A DNA stretch of 64,000 nucleotides from Streptomyces sp. ISL-98 (lineage in GTDB: Bacteria; Actinomycetota; Actinomycetes; Streptomycetales; Streptomycetaceae). Under the pieces are notes generated by a model, which was not told the origin of the DNA, did not search any database, and saw only the letters and a program-made list of their open reading frames with translations. Position numbers and translations under genes: made by a program. Within the stretch, counting starts at the first letter, position 1. Every line of letters starts with the position of its first letter. Shown piece after piece: positions 28,449-36,943 of this stretch. The stretch spans positions 62,001 through 126,000 of the forward strand of contig NZ_JAGGPB010000013.1 in assembly GCF_018614055.1 (NCBI RefSeq). Direction: 5' to 3'.

Positions 28449-30590
28449 TCAGAACCGGCCACCGCCGCCCCTTCGGCCGCGCGTGCCCCTGCCGCCGAAA
28501 CTGCCGGGACTGCCGCCGAAGCCCCCACCGCCTCCGCCGCCGTAGCCCCGTCCGAAGCCCCCGCCACGGCCGCCGCCGAGGATGATCCCGCCGAGTACGG
28601 CCCCGTTCAGCCCGCCGCCCCTGTCAGCTCCGCCGACTCCGCCGCCCGGGCCGCCGTAGCCGCGTACGTCCTCTTCGGCGAGGTTCCGCGCCTGCCCGGC
28701 CAGGACGTACGCCTGCTGCGCCTCGGTGAGTGCGTTCTGCGGGTCGTCCGCCGCCGCGGTGGAACGTTCGAGGTGGCGCTGGGCCTCCGCGAGGCGCGTA
28801 CGGGCCTGGCTGCCGACAGCGCCCCGGTGCGTGGTGATGTAGTCGGCGGCCGCCCCGACCGCGGCGCGGGAAATGAGCGTCGCCCGGTCCAGCAGGGAGC
28901 GCGCACGCTGCCCCGCCGCCCCTCGCTCGCCGGCGCCCGCCAGGGCCTCGTCGAGCAGGGCGTCGGCCTCCTCCACCCGGCGCAGGGCGTCGATCGGGTC
29001 GTACCGCCCCGACTGTTCCTCCTGCCGTACGCCGGCGACCACCGACTCCGCGCGGGCGATCCGCCCCTGGAGATCGGCCGCCGCCGACGCGTCCTGGTCG
29101 CCGTGGTCGTCCTTGTCGGCGTCCTTGTCGCCCTTGCCGTCCTTGAGCCCCTGCAGCAGGCCGCGCGCGTCCGCGAGATCGGTCTCCGTCTCGGTGAGCG
29201 CGCCGGGGAGCTTGCCCGCCGCCTCCGCGAGCTCCTGCGCGCGGCGGTCCACGGCGTCGACGAGGGTGGCCGCCTGGCCGACGGCGCCCTCGGCCGCCCG
29301 TACGTACACGGCCGCCTGTCCCGTGTCGCCCGCCCCCGTTTCGCCTGCTACGACGGACTGCCTCGCCCCTTCGAGGGCGGTGGCCGCGAAGGCGAGCCGG
29401 TCCTCGGCCTGCTCGGCGTGGCCGGCGACCGGTGCGGTGGCGGAGTCGGCGTACCGCTGCCGCAAGGCCGTCAGTGTTGCCCCGGCCGTGCTCGTACGCC
29501 CGGTCAGATCACGGAAAGCGGCCTCGGCGGCGGCCAGCGCCTCGGGGGCGTTCGTCTCCAGGGCGCGCAGCTCGTCGAAGGACGCCGACTCGGCGTCGAG
29601 GCGGCGGCCGGCCTCCGTACAGCGGGCGACGATTTCGTCCAGCATGTGGCGGCGCGTGTCGTCGCTCTCCGGCAGGGCGTCGTCGAGCTGCTGGCGCAGC
29701 CGGAAGGCGACGGCCAGCTCGCTCTTGGCGTCCGCGAGCGCCGCCGCGAAGGGCCCGGCTGCCTCCTCGCCGAACTGGGCGGACGCGAAGCCGAGTTCCT
29801 CCTCGCTGGTGCGTACCGCGTCGTCCGTCTCGACGAGTTCCCGATTGGCCCTGGAGTCGAGTTCCGGCAGCGGTTCGGGCTGCGGCGCCTGCGGCTCCTC
29901 GACGCCGCCCCACCTGGCGGGCTGTGCCGGCGTGGTGCGGGTGCCGGTCCGCCTCCTGCGCCGGGCGTATGCGTACGCCGCCAGCGCACCGGCGCCGCCG
30001 ACCGCGACGATGGGCAGCACCAGGTCCCCGGAGCCGCTCTCGCCCGTGCCCTCGCCCCGCTCCGGGTCGGCCTCGCCGGGGGTGATCGCCGGGGTCGGGA
30101 CGGGCTCCCCGGCGAGCACCGCTTCGTAGCCGTTGGCCGCTCCGATTGCGGCTCCTGCCCAGTCGTTCTCCCTCAGGGCGGGCTCGATCGCGGTCCTGGC
30201 GACATCGTCGAGCCCGGCGTCCCCGATGCGGGAGTCCATGTCGACGGAGTAGGCGTACAGCCGGTCATGGGTGGCGACGGCGAGGAGCAGGTCGTCGCGG
30301 CCGAGGCCGCTGCGCTCGGCGGTGGCGTCCGCCCAGCTCTGTGCGGGCCTGCCGGAGAAGTCGCGGACGTAGGCGACGAAGAGCTGGATGCGGCGGGCGT
30401 CGTAGAGGCTGTCGAGAGCGTCTCCCACCTCGTTCGTGCGACTGCCGAGCGCATCCACCCTGTCCGTGATCTGGCCGTCGCGGGACAGCGATATGGGGTC
30501 CTCGGCGTGGGCGGCATGGGCAGCGGGCACGAGGAGACACCACACCGCGACCAGCGTGCTGAGGAGGACCCGGGCGGCTGTTCGCGTCAC
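28449..30590 (-). CDS. TPM-domain membrane protein with coiled-coil and Gly/Arg-rich tail
   Basis: A 713-aa envelope protein. It has a signal peptide (LLSTLVAVWCLLVPAAHAAHA), an extracytoplasmic TPM domain (about 30-160, with DARRIQLFVAYVRDFSGRPAQSW and DLLLAVATHDRLYAYSVD), a transmembrane helix (about 187-207, DLVLPIVAVGGAGALAAYAY) followed by a basic RRRRR stop-transfer, a long cytoplasmic helical coiled-coil region, and a Gly-rich, Arg-dotted tail (GGGGGGFGG, RGTRGRRGGGGRF). The GTG at 30590 was chosen because the signal peptide follows at once; no Shine-Dalgarno is clear. Its partner is PspA. Confidence 0.85.
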   Translation of the reverse strand: MTRTAARVLLSTLVAVWCLLVPAAHAAHAEDPISLSRDGQITDRVDALGSRTNEVGDALDSLYDARRIQLFVAYVRDFSGRPAQSWADATAERSGLGRDDLLLAVATHDRLYAYSVDMDSRIGDAGLDDVARTAIEPALRENDWAGAAIGAANGYEAVLAGEPVPTPAITPGEADPERGEGTGESGSGDLVLPIVAVGGAGALAAYAYARRRRRTGTRTTPAQPARWGGVEEPQAPQPEPLPELDSRANRELVETDDAVRTSEEELGFASAQFGEEAAGPFAAALADAKSELAVAFRLRQQLDDALPESDDTRRHMLDEIVARCTEAGRRLDAESASFDELRALETNAPEALAAAEAAFRDLTGRTSTAGATLTALRQRYADSATAPVAGHAEQAEDRLAFAATALEGARQSVVAGETGAGDTGQAAVYVRAAEGAVGQAATLVDAVDRRAQELAEAAGKLPGALTETETDLADARGLLQGLKDGKGDKDADKDDHGDQDASAAADLQGRIARAESVVAGVRQEEQSGRYDPIDALRRVEEADALLDEALAGAGERGAAGQRARSLLDRATLISRAAVGAAADYITTHRGAVGSQARTRLAEAQRHLERSTAAADDPQNALTEAQQAYVLAGQARNLAEEDVRGYGGPGGGVGGADRGGGLNGAVLGGIILGGGRGGGFGRGYGGGGGGGFGGSPGSFGGRGTRGRRGGGGRF

Positions 30591-30673
30591 GTTTGTGAGG
30601 CTATGTCCATGCCCGGAGCCCCGCGACCGGACGGTAGGGAACCTCCGGAGCCCCTTATGGAGTCTTGCGCCGC

Positions 30674-31729
30674 ATGGGACGCATGAGGCGCATGGAAGCA
30701 TTCGTACGACGGTGGAAGAGCCCGCGGCTCAAGTGGCCCAAGCGGATGGCCCTGGCGCTGGTCGTGCTGCTCGTCGCGCCGCTCGCCACCGCAGGCGCCG
30801 CGTTGCGGGTCAACTACGCGGGCGACTACGAGGACGGCACGCGCACGCGCGGCCGCGACGCGGTGTGGCTCGGGCACGCCTGGGTCGACGGGCGCAAGAA
30901 GGACGCGGACGTCGCCGACTTCGCCGCCCGCATCAAGGGCACCGGGATCAAGGACCTGTACGTCCATGCCGGGCCGCTCGAACACGACGGGACGCTGCCG
31001 AAGTCGGCCTACCCGAGAGCGCGCCGGCTCGTCGCGGCCGTACACCGCGAGATGCCCGGCATACGGGTGCAGGCATGGCTCGGCGACAAGCTCGTCACCG
31101 AGGGCCCCGACGGGATGCGGCTGGCCGACGCGGACACCCGGGCCGCCGTCGTGCGGTCGACCCGGCAGATCCTCGACGCGGGCTTCGAGGGGGCGCACTT
31201 CGACCTGGAGCCGCTGCTTTCCGGCGACCGCCACTACCTCTCGCTGCTCGACGACCTGCGCGACCTGACGAATGAACGGAAGGTGCCGCTGTCGGTCGCC
31301 GCCCACCAGATCGATCCGCTGCCGGCCGCGCACGCGGTCAACCGTGCGGTCAGCGGCAGGGAGAAATGGTGGTCGCAGGCGTTCTTCGCCGAAGTGGCGC
31401 GCAGGGTCGACCAGATCGCCGTGATGTCGTACGACACGTGGATGCCGCTGGAGAGCCTGTACGGCGGCTACGTCGCGCAGCAGACCGCGCTGGCACTCGA
31501 AGTCACGCCCGAGGGGACGGACCTGCTGATGGGTCTGCCGTTCTTCCACGAGGACGACATCGGGCACCACGAGAACGCGGAGACGGTGGCGGCGGCGATC
31601 CGCGGCACGAGGCTGGGCCTGGGCCGGACGGACCGCGACCGGGAGCGGTTCGGGGTGGCGCTGTACGTCGACTTCGCGGCGGAGGAGGGCGACTGGGCGG
31701 CGTACCGGGCGGGGTGGAACGCGGGGTAG
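30674..31729 (+). CDS. Membrane-anchored GH18-like (beta/alpha)8 protein
   Basis: A 351-aa protein with one N-terminal transmembrane or signal segment (RMALALVVLLVAPLATAGAAL). The rest looks like a glycosidase-type barrel: GIKDLYVHAGPLEHDG, GIRVQAWLGD, FEGAHFDLEPLLSG (similar to the acidic DxxDxDxE region of GH18 enzymes) and DQIAVMSYDTWMP (like the GH18 MxYD strand). The match is partial, so activity is unproven and it may be a non-catalytic member. The start is uncertain among ATGs at 30674, 30683 and 30692; GGAG at 30659-30662 favours 30674. A palindrome follows. Confidence 0.75.
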   Translation: MGRMRRMEAFVRRWKSPRLKWPKRMALALVVLLVAPLATAGAALRVNYAGDYEDGTRTRGRDAVWLGHAWVDGRKKDADVADFAARIKGTGIKDLYVHAGPLEHDGTLPKSAYPRARRLVAAVHREMPGIRVQAWLGDKLVTEGPDGMRLADADTRAAVVRSTRQILDAGFEGAHFDLEPLLSGDRHYLSLLDDLRDLTNERKVPLSVAAHQIDPLPAAHAVNRAVSGREKWWSQAFFAEVARRVDQIAVMSYDTWMPLESLYGGYVAQQTALALEVTPEGTDLLMGLPFFHEDDIGHHENAETVAAAIRGTRLGLGRTDRDRERFGVALYVDFAAEEGDWAAYRAGWNAG

Positions 31730-31747
31730 GTCCCCAGACCGTGTCCT

Positions 31748-31787
31748 CGATCGCCGGACAGGCCGAATTCGGCCCGTCCGGCGATCG
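31748..31787. terminator. Palindrome between convergent genes, repeat family A copy 2
   Basis: CGATCGCCGGACAGGCCGAA pairs with its complement at 31768-31787 with one mismatch, leaving almost no loop. It lies between convergent genes and has the same core as 1569-1622. Confidence 0.75.
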
Positions 31788-31794
31788 CCGCTTG

Positions 31795-32634
31795 CTAGAC
31801 CAGCTTGGTCAGCAGCAGCTCCGCGTCCTCCGGCGTCAGCTCGATCCCGAACACGTCGGCGACAACCTTCGGCACCTCGTTCGCTTCGAGCTCCCGCTCC
31901 TCGTAGGAGCCGGGCGTCACCGTCATCAGCTTCCGGTTGTCCAGCAGGTGCAGCCGGTCGGGGTGCACGCGCTGCAGGAAGACGCGGCTGCTGAAGGGCG
32001 AGTGCGGGCTCGTCGCTATGAAGTGGTTCCCCGTCTGGAAATCGACCGGGTACTGCGGGTCGAGCGTGAAGGTGTGCCGCGCCATCCAGCCGTCACCCGT
32101 CTCGTCGCTGAAGCGCTCGCCCGCCGGCTGGTAGAGCGTCCAGCCCTCCGCGCCCGGCGTGACCTCCCCGCGCCGCAGCCGGTACGCCCATACGCCGTCG
32201 GACGTCTCGGTCCCGTCCGTCATCTCGATCGGCTCCAGCGGGCTCGCCCCGAAGCCGATGTCGCTGAGCCAGCGCTGCCCGTCGAGCTCCACGACCATCA
32301 TCGCGTGCGTGGTCGGCAGCATCTTGGGCGCACCCATCCGGATCCGCCCGAGGACCGCGAAGAACTCGAAGCCGAGCCGCTCCAGGGCCGCCGCGTACAG
32401 GGACGCGTGCTCGAAGCAGTAGCCGCCGCGCGCGTTGCCGATCATCTTGGCCTGGAGCGTGCCGAGATCGAGCGGGACGTCACCGCGCAGCACCGCGTCC
32501 AGGTTCTCCCAGCGCACCGAGAGCACATGCGCGCGGTGCAGCGCGCGCAATGTCTCCAGCGTGGGGGTGCGGTCCCCGTCGTACCCGAGGTGCGCGAGAT
32601 AGGCGTCCAGGTCGAGTTCGTCGCCGTTCCACAT
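31795..32634 (-). CDS. Arylamine N-acetyltransferase
   Basis: Transfers acetyl groups from acetyl-CoA to arylamines or hydrazines. The 279-aa protein has the full catalytic triad: Cys73 in RGGYCFEH, His110 in PTTHAMMVV and Asp125 in LSDIGFG. The N-terminus (DLDAYLAHLGYDGDRTPT) and RWENLDAVL are typical of bacterial NATs. Natural substrates could be antibiotic intermediates or xenobiotics, which the sequence cannot settle. It stands alone, downstream of the sdh operon. Confidence 0.94.
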   Translation of the reverse strand: MWNGDELDLDAYLAHLGYDGDRTPTLETLRALHRAHVLSVRWENLDAVLRGDVPLDLGTLQAKMIGNARGGYCFEHASLYAAALERLGFEFFAVLGRIRMGAPKMLPTTHAMMVVELDGQRWLSDIGFGASPLEPIEMTDGTETSDGVWAYRLRRGEVTPGAEGWTLYQPAGERFSDETGDGWMARHTFTLDPQYPVDFQTGNHFIATSPHSPFSSRVFLQRVHPDRLHLLDNRKLMTVTPGSYEERELEANEVPKVVADVFGIELTPEDAELLLTKLV

Positions 32635-32715
32635 GCGGTAAATCCCCGTTTCATCATGTCAATTGCGTTGAGCATTACGACAGATGAAGCGTGGCGCCCA
32701 CTACCGGCTATTCCC

Positions 32716-33486
32716 CTATTCCCCCCGGCGGCGGATCTTGTTCCCCAGCCAGACCAGCGGGTCGTACTTCCGGTCGACCGCCCGCTCCTTGAGCGGGATC
32801 AGGGCGTTGTCCGTGATCTTGATGTTCTCGGGGCAGACCTCCGTGCAGCACTTGGTGATGTTGCAGTAACCGAGCCCGTGCTCGTCCTGCGCGGTCTTCT
32901 TGCGGTCGAGTCCCGACCCGTCGGCCGCGTCCAGCGGGTGCATGTCCAGCTCCGCGATCCGCATCAGGAAGCGCGGCCCGGCGAAGGAGGCCTTGTTCTC
33001 CTCGTGGTCGCGCACCACATGGCACGTGTCCTGGCACAGGAAGCACTCGATGCACTTACGGAACTCCTGCGACCGCTCCACATCCATCTGCTGCATCCGG
33101 TACTCACCGGCCGCAACCCCCGGCGGCGGCACGAAAGCGGGCACCTCCCGCGCCTTCGCGTAGTTGAAGGACACATTCGTCACCAGGTCCCGTACGACGG
33201 GAAACGCCCGCAGCGGCGTGACCGTGATCGTCTCCTCGCGCGAGAAGACCGACATCCGCGTCATGCACAGCAGCCGCGGCCGCCCGTTGATTTCCGCGCT
33301 GCACGAACCGCACTTGCCCGCCTTGCAGTTCCAGCGCACCGCCAGATCGGACGCCTGAGTGGCCTGGAGGCGGTGGATGATGTCGAGGACGACCTCGCCC
33401 TCGTTCACCTCGACCTTGAAGTCCTCCAGGTCCCCGCCGTCCGCATCACCGCGCCAGACCCTGAAGGCCGCTGTGTAGCTGCTCAT
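32716..33486 (-). CDS. sdhB: Succinate dehydrogenase iron-sulfur subunit
   Basis: A 256-aa electron-transfer subunit. The N-terminal 2Fe-2S cluster is bound by CKAGKCGSC and a later Cys in RPRLLC. Further clusters are bound by CIECFLCQDTC and CNITKCCTEVCP. The ATG at 33484-33486 overlaps the sdhA stop by 4 bp (ATGA), showing translational coupling. The subunit resembles the Sdh1-type enzymes of mycobacteria (Rv0247c-Rv0249c), recalled from memory. Confidence 0.95.
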   Translation of the reverse strand: MSSYTAAFRVWRGDADGGDLEDFKVEVNEGEVVLDIIHRLQATQASDLAVRWNCKAGKCGSCSAEINGRPRLLCMTRMSVFSREETITVTPLRAFPVVRDLVTNVSFNYAKAREVPAFVPPPGVAAGEYRMQQMDVERSQEFRKCIECFLCQDTCHVVRDHEENKASFAGPRFLMRIAELDMHPLDAADGSGLDRKKTAQDEHGLGYCNITKCCTEVCPENIKITDNALIPLKERAVDRKYDPLVWLGNKIRRRGE

Positions 33487-35429
33487 TCGTAGAGCTCCTC
33501 TTCGGCGAGGTACTTGACCAGCTCCTCTTTCTCGAAGAGGGCGAGCAGGTCGGAACGGATGGAGTCGGTCGTCTCCCGTACGAGCGAGATCTGGCCCCGC
33601 ACCGGATCGGCAGGGGCGAGGCCGCCCGTCGGATCGGCCGGCCGGCACAGCAGGTTGATCCGCCGCCACTCCCGCTCCATAGACGGGCAGTCCTCACGGG
33701 TGTGACCGCCGCGGCTCTCGGTGCGCTCCAGCGCCGCGCGCGCGATGCACTCGCTGACCAGCAGCATGTTGCGCAGGTCCAGCGCCAGGTGCCAGCCGGG
33801 ATTGAACTGCCGGTGTCCCTCGACCCCGGCCCGGCGGGCCCGTACCCGCAGCTCGGACAGCTTGTGCAGGGCCTGCACCATCTCCGGCTCCCGCCTGATG
33901 ATGCCGACCAGGTCGTTCATCGTCTGCTGGAGCTCCTGGTGGAGGGTGTACGGGTTCTCCGGCGGACGGCTGTCCTCCTGGCCCGGCTCGGGGCCCTCCG
34001 CGCTGAACGGCCGCAGCGCCTCGGCCGCCGCCGCGTCCACCTGGGCCTCGACCACCTCCGGCCGCGCGGAGCCCACGAAGCCGGTCGCGTACTGCGCCGC
34101 GTGCAGCCCGGCCCGGCGGCCGAAGACCAGCAGGTCGGAGAGGGAGTTGCCGCCGAGCCGGTTGGAGCCGTGCATGCCGCCCGCGACCTCGCCCGCCGCG
34201 TACAGCCCGGGGACGCCTCGGGTCGCTGCGGTGTCGGAGTCGACGGCGATGCCGCCCATCACGTAATGGCAGGTCGGCCCGACCTCCATGGCTTCGGCGG
34301 TGATGTCGACGTCCGCCAGCTCCTTGAACTGGTGGTACATGGACGGGAGCCGGCGCCGGATGACCTCGGCGGGCATCCGCGTCGACACATCCAGGAACAC
34401 CCCGCCGTGCGGTGAGCCGCGCCCCGCCTTGACCTCGGAGTTGATCGCGCGGGCGACCTCGTCGCGGGGGAGCAGCTCGGGGGGACGCCGGTTGTTGTCC
34501 GGGTCCTCGTACCAGCGGTCGCCCTCCTCCTCCGACTGGGCGTACTTCTCCTTGAAGACGTCGGGCACGTAGTCGAACATGAAGCGCTTGCCCTCGGAAT
34601 TGAGCAGTACGCCGCCGTCGCCGCGCACCGATTCGGTGACGAGGATGCCCTTCACCGACGGCGGCCAGACCATGCCGGTCGGATGGAACTGCACGAACTC
34701 CATATTGAGCAGCGGTGCGCCCGCGAGCAGCGCCAGGGCGTGCCCGTCGCCGGTGTACTCCCAGGAATTCGACGTCACCTTGAAGGACTTGCCGATGCCG
34801 CCGGTGGCGAGCACGACACTCGGCGCCTCCAGCACGAAGAAACGGCCGGACTCCCGCTCGTAACAGAAGGTCCCGGCGACCTTCTCGCCGTCCTTGAGGA
34901 CCCTGGTGACCGTGCACTCCTGGAAGACCTTCAACCGGGCTTCGTAGTCGCCGAATTCGCGGAAGTCCTCCTGCTGGAGCGAGACGATCTTCTGCTGGAG
35001 GGTGCGGATCAGTTCGAGGCCGGTGCGGTCGCCGACGTGCGCGAGGCGCGGGTATTCGTGCCCGCCGAAGTTGCGCTGCGAGATCTTCCCGTCGGGCGTA
35101 CGGTCGAAGAGCGCACCCCAGGTCTCCAACTCCCATACGCGGTCCGGTGCTTCGCGGGCGTGCAGCTCCGCCATCCGCCACTGGTTGAGGAACTTGCCGC
35201 CGCGCATGGTGTCGCGGAAGTGGACCTGCCAGTTGTCGCCGGCGTTCACATTGCCCATGGACGCGGCGATGCCGCCCTCGGCCATCACGGTGTGCGCCTT
35301 GCCGAAGAGCGACTTGCAGATGACCGCCGTACGGGCCCCCTGCTCCCGCGCCTCGATGGCGGCCCGCAGTCCGGCGCCGCCCGCGCCGACCACGACGACG
35401 TCCCACTCCTGCCGGTCGAGCTGCGTCAT
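33483..35429 (-). CDS. sdhA: Succinate dehydrogenase / fumarate reductase flavoprotein subunit
   Basis: A 648-aa FAD-containing catalytic subunit. VVVGAGGAGLRAAIEA near residue 12 is the dinucleotide-binding motif. HTVMAEGGIAASMGN contains the likely covalent-FAD His, and VQFHPTG, RGDGGVLL and LYAAGEVAGGMHGSNRLGGNSL form the substrate and FAD site. It oxidises succinate to fumarate at the membrane. It sits between the membrane-anchor gene (40 bp upstream) and sdhB (4-bp overlap). Confidence 0.97.
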   Translation of the reverse strand: MTQLDRQEWDVVVVGAGGAGLRAAIEAREQGARTAVICKSLFGKAHTVMAEGGIAASMGNVNAGDNWQVHFRDTMRGGKFLNQWRMAELHAREAPDRVWELETWGALFDRTPDGKISQRNFGGHEYPRLAHVGDRTGLELIRTLQQKIVSLQQEDFREFGDYEARLKVFQECTVTRVLKDGEKVAGTFCYERESGRFFVLEAPSVVLATGGIGKSFKVTSNSWEYTGDGHALALLAGAPLLNMEFVQFHPTGMVWPPSVKGILVTESVRGDGGVLLNSEGKRFMFDYVPDVFKEKYAQSEEEGDRWYEDPDNNRRPPELLPRDEVARAINSEVKAGRGSPHGGVFLDVSTRMPAEVIRRRLPSMYHQFKELADVDITAEAMEVGPTCHYVMGGIAVDSDTAATRGVPGLYAAGEVAGGMHGSNRLGGNSLSDLLVFGRRAGLHAAQYATGFVGSARPEVVEAQVDAAAAEALRPFSAEGPEPGQEDSRPPENPYTLHQELQQTMNDLVGIIRREPEMVQALHKLSELRVRARRAGVEGHRQFNPGWHLALDLRNMLLVSECIARAALERTESRGGHTREDCPSMEREWRRINLLCRPADPTGGLAPADPVRGQISLVRETTDSIRSDLLALFEKEELVKYLAEEELYE

Positions 35430-35469
35430 CTGGCACCCTTCATTTTTTTGAACAGCTTTGAGACAGCTT

Positions 35470-36300
35470 TCAGAACAGCCGCGGGTCGTCGAAGGCGCCG
35501 GACGCCAGGAGATAGACGTAGAAGTCGGCGAGGGCGACGCTCACCAGTGACGCCCAGGCGAGCAGCATGTGCCGGTTGTTGAGTCTGCCGACCCAGCCCC
35601 ACAGCCGGTAGCGCACCGGGTGCTCGGAGAAGTGCTTGAGCTTGCCGCCGACGATGTGCCGACAGGAGTGGCAGGAGAAGGTGTACGCCCAGATCAGCAC
35701 GATGTTGACGAGGAAGACCAGGGTGCCCAGACCCATGTGGCCCCACTCGTAGTGCTCGTCGCGGAAGGCGAGCACGGTGTCGTACGTGAGGATCCCCGCG
35801 ACGGGGACGGCGGCGTAGAAGAAGTACCTGTGGAGGTTCTGGAGGATCAGCGGGAAGCGGGTCTCGCCGCTGTACTTCTTGTGCGGCTCGGCGACGGCGC
35901 AGGCCGGGGGCGAGGCCCAGAAGCCCCGGTAGTAGGCCTTGCGGTAGTAGTAGCAGGTCAGGCGGAAGCCCAGGGGGAAGATCAGGATCAGCAGGGCGGG
36001 GGACAGGCCCCACCAGCTGCCGAAGATCTCCCAGTTGGGGCCGTTCTTCATCGGCTCGCAGTTCTCCGCCAGGCAGGGCGAGTAGAACGGCGAGACGTAC
36101 GGCGCCGCGTAGTAGTCGGCATTCGCGAAGGCCCGCCACGTCGAGTAGACGATGAAGGCGAGCAGCCCGGCGGCGGTCGCGGCGGGCGCCAGCCACCAGC
36201 GGTCGGTGCGCAGATGCCGCGGGGCGATGGCGGCGCGCGAGGTGTCATGGATGCCCGTAGGGGCTTGGGGTTCTGTGCCTGTGGCCAACGAGGACTCCAA
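35470..36300 (-). CDS. sdhC: Sdh membrane-anchor subunit (five-helix cytochrome b-like)
   Basis: A roughly 276-aa integral membrane protein with about five helices (for example ALLILIFPLGFRLTCYYYRKAYYRGFW and LGTLVFLVNIVLIWAYTFSCHSCRHIVGG, given in parts). Histidines in LHRYFFYAAVP, SCHSCRH and NNRHMLLAW could bind haem. Position directly upstream of sdhA and the CYYYRKAYYRGFW/CHSCRH pattern match the anchor of actinobacterial Sdh1 rather than classic SdhC/SdhD. The start is unclear: TTG at 36300 or TTG at 36288, the latter with GGAG 6 nt upstream. Confidence 0.85.
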   Translation of the reverse strand: MESSLATGTEPQAPTGIHDTSRAAIAPRHLRTDRWWLAPAATAAGLLAFIVYSTWRAFANADYYAAPYVSPFYSPCLAENCEPMKNGPNWEIFGSWWGLSPALLILIFPLGFRLTCYYYRKAYYRGFWASPPACAVAEPHKKYSGETRFPLILQNLHRYFFYAAVPVAGILTYDTVLAFRDEHYEWGHMGLGTLVFLVNIVLIWAYTFSCHSCRHIVGGKLKHFSEHPVRYRLWGWVGRLNNRHMLLAWASLVSVALADFYVYLLASGAFDDPRLF

Positions 36301-36346
36301 TGCGTGGCGGTACAGAACGGCGATGGCGCGGCTCGGTACGTACCGG

Positions 36347-36640
36347 CTACGGCGCGTGCCGGTCGCGTGCCCCGAGTCCCTCGTCGTCCGTGTCCGTCCA
36401 CAGCGCGTTGTCGTACGGCGCTTCCGGGATGGGCACCAGGTCGGGCCGTTCTCTGGTGGGCGGCAGGTTCGGGGCGGCCTCGCTCAGCAGGGCGAGGCTT
36501 TCTCGCAGATGCCCGGCGTCCGTGCGCACGCGTCGCATCTCCAGGCTGCCGCTGCCGATGTGCTGCTCCAGCCGGGCGACCGACCGGTCCAGCTCGTCGA
36601 GGCTGCGCTGGACGGCCTTGAGGTCATCTTGCATGGACAT
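36347..36640 (-). CDS. Small coiled-coil protein upstream of sdh
   Basis: A 97-aa soluble protein. Residues 1-60 form an amphipathic helix or coiled coil (MQDDLKAVQRSLDELDRSVA, then RLEQHIGSGSLEMRRVRTDA). The C-terminal part is acidic and Pro-rich. There is no signal peptide. The ATG at 36640 has GAGGG 5-6 nt upstream. It ends 46 bp before the sdh anchor gene on the same strand, so it may be the first gene of that operon. Function is unknown. Confidence 0.7.
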   Translation of the reverse strand: MSMQDDLKAVQRSLDELDRSVARLEQHIGSGSLEMRRVRTDAGHLRESLALLSEAAPNLPPTRERPDLVPIPEAPYDNALWTDTDDEGLGARDRHAP

Positions 36641-36943
36641 GATTGCCCTCACTTCCGCAGTGGGCGGTGGCAACACTCATGCGCCTGCGAGTGTCGCGCG
36701 TCACATCCCCTTTTGTGAAGGGACGTGCAGCGATTCTCGGCGCGCGGCTGGCCGCACGCCCCCTTCTGTTGGGCCGCACGGGTGGGGTTGGAGGGGTCTG
36801 CCGCCGTGTCGCCCACGGCTCACGCGCGGGGTCCTTTTCAGTGGGAGGGCAATAGATGTGATCAGCTGCATATGCCGCCAAAAGCGAAAAACCGGGCCTA
36901 TTCCGACGGGGAGTGGGCCGGGCCGGCCCCGGAGGTACCAGCC
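36641..36943. other. Divergent promoter region upstream of the solute-binding lipoprotein gene
   Basis: About 300 bp between the small coiled-coil gene and the lipoprotein gene. It contains no credible gene. A lower-GC stretch (GGGCAATAGATGTGATCAGC) around 36845 could hold a promoter, but I see no clear consensus boxes or repeats. Confidence 0.4.
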
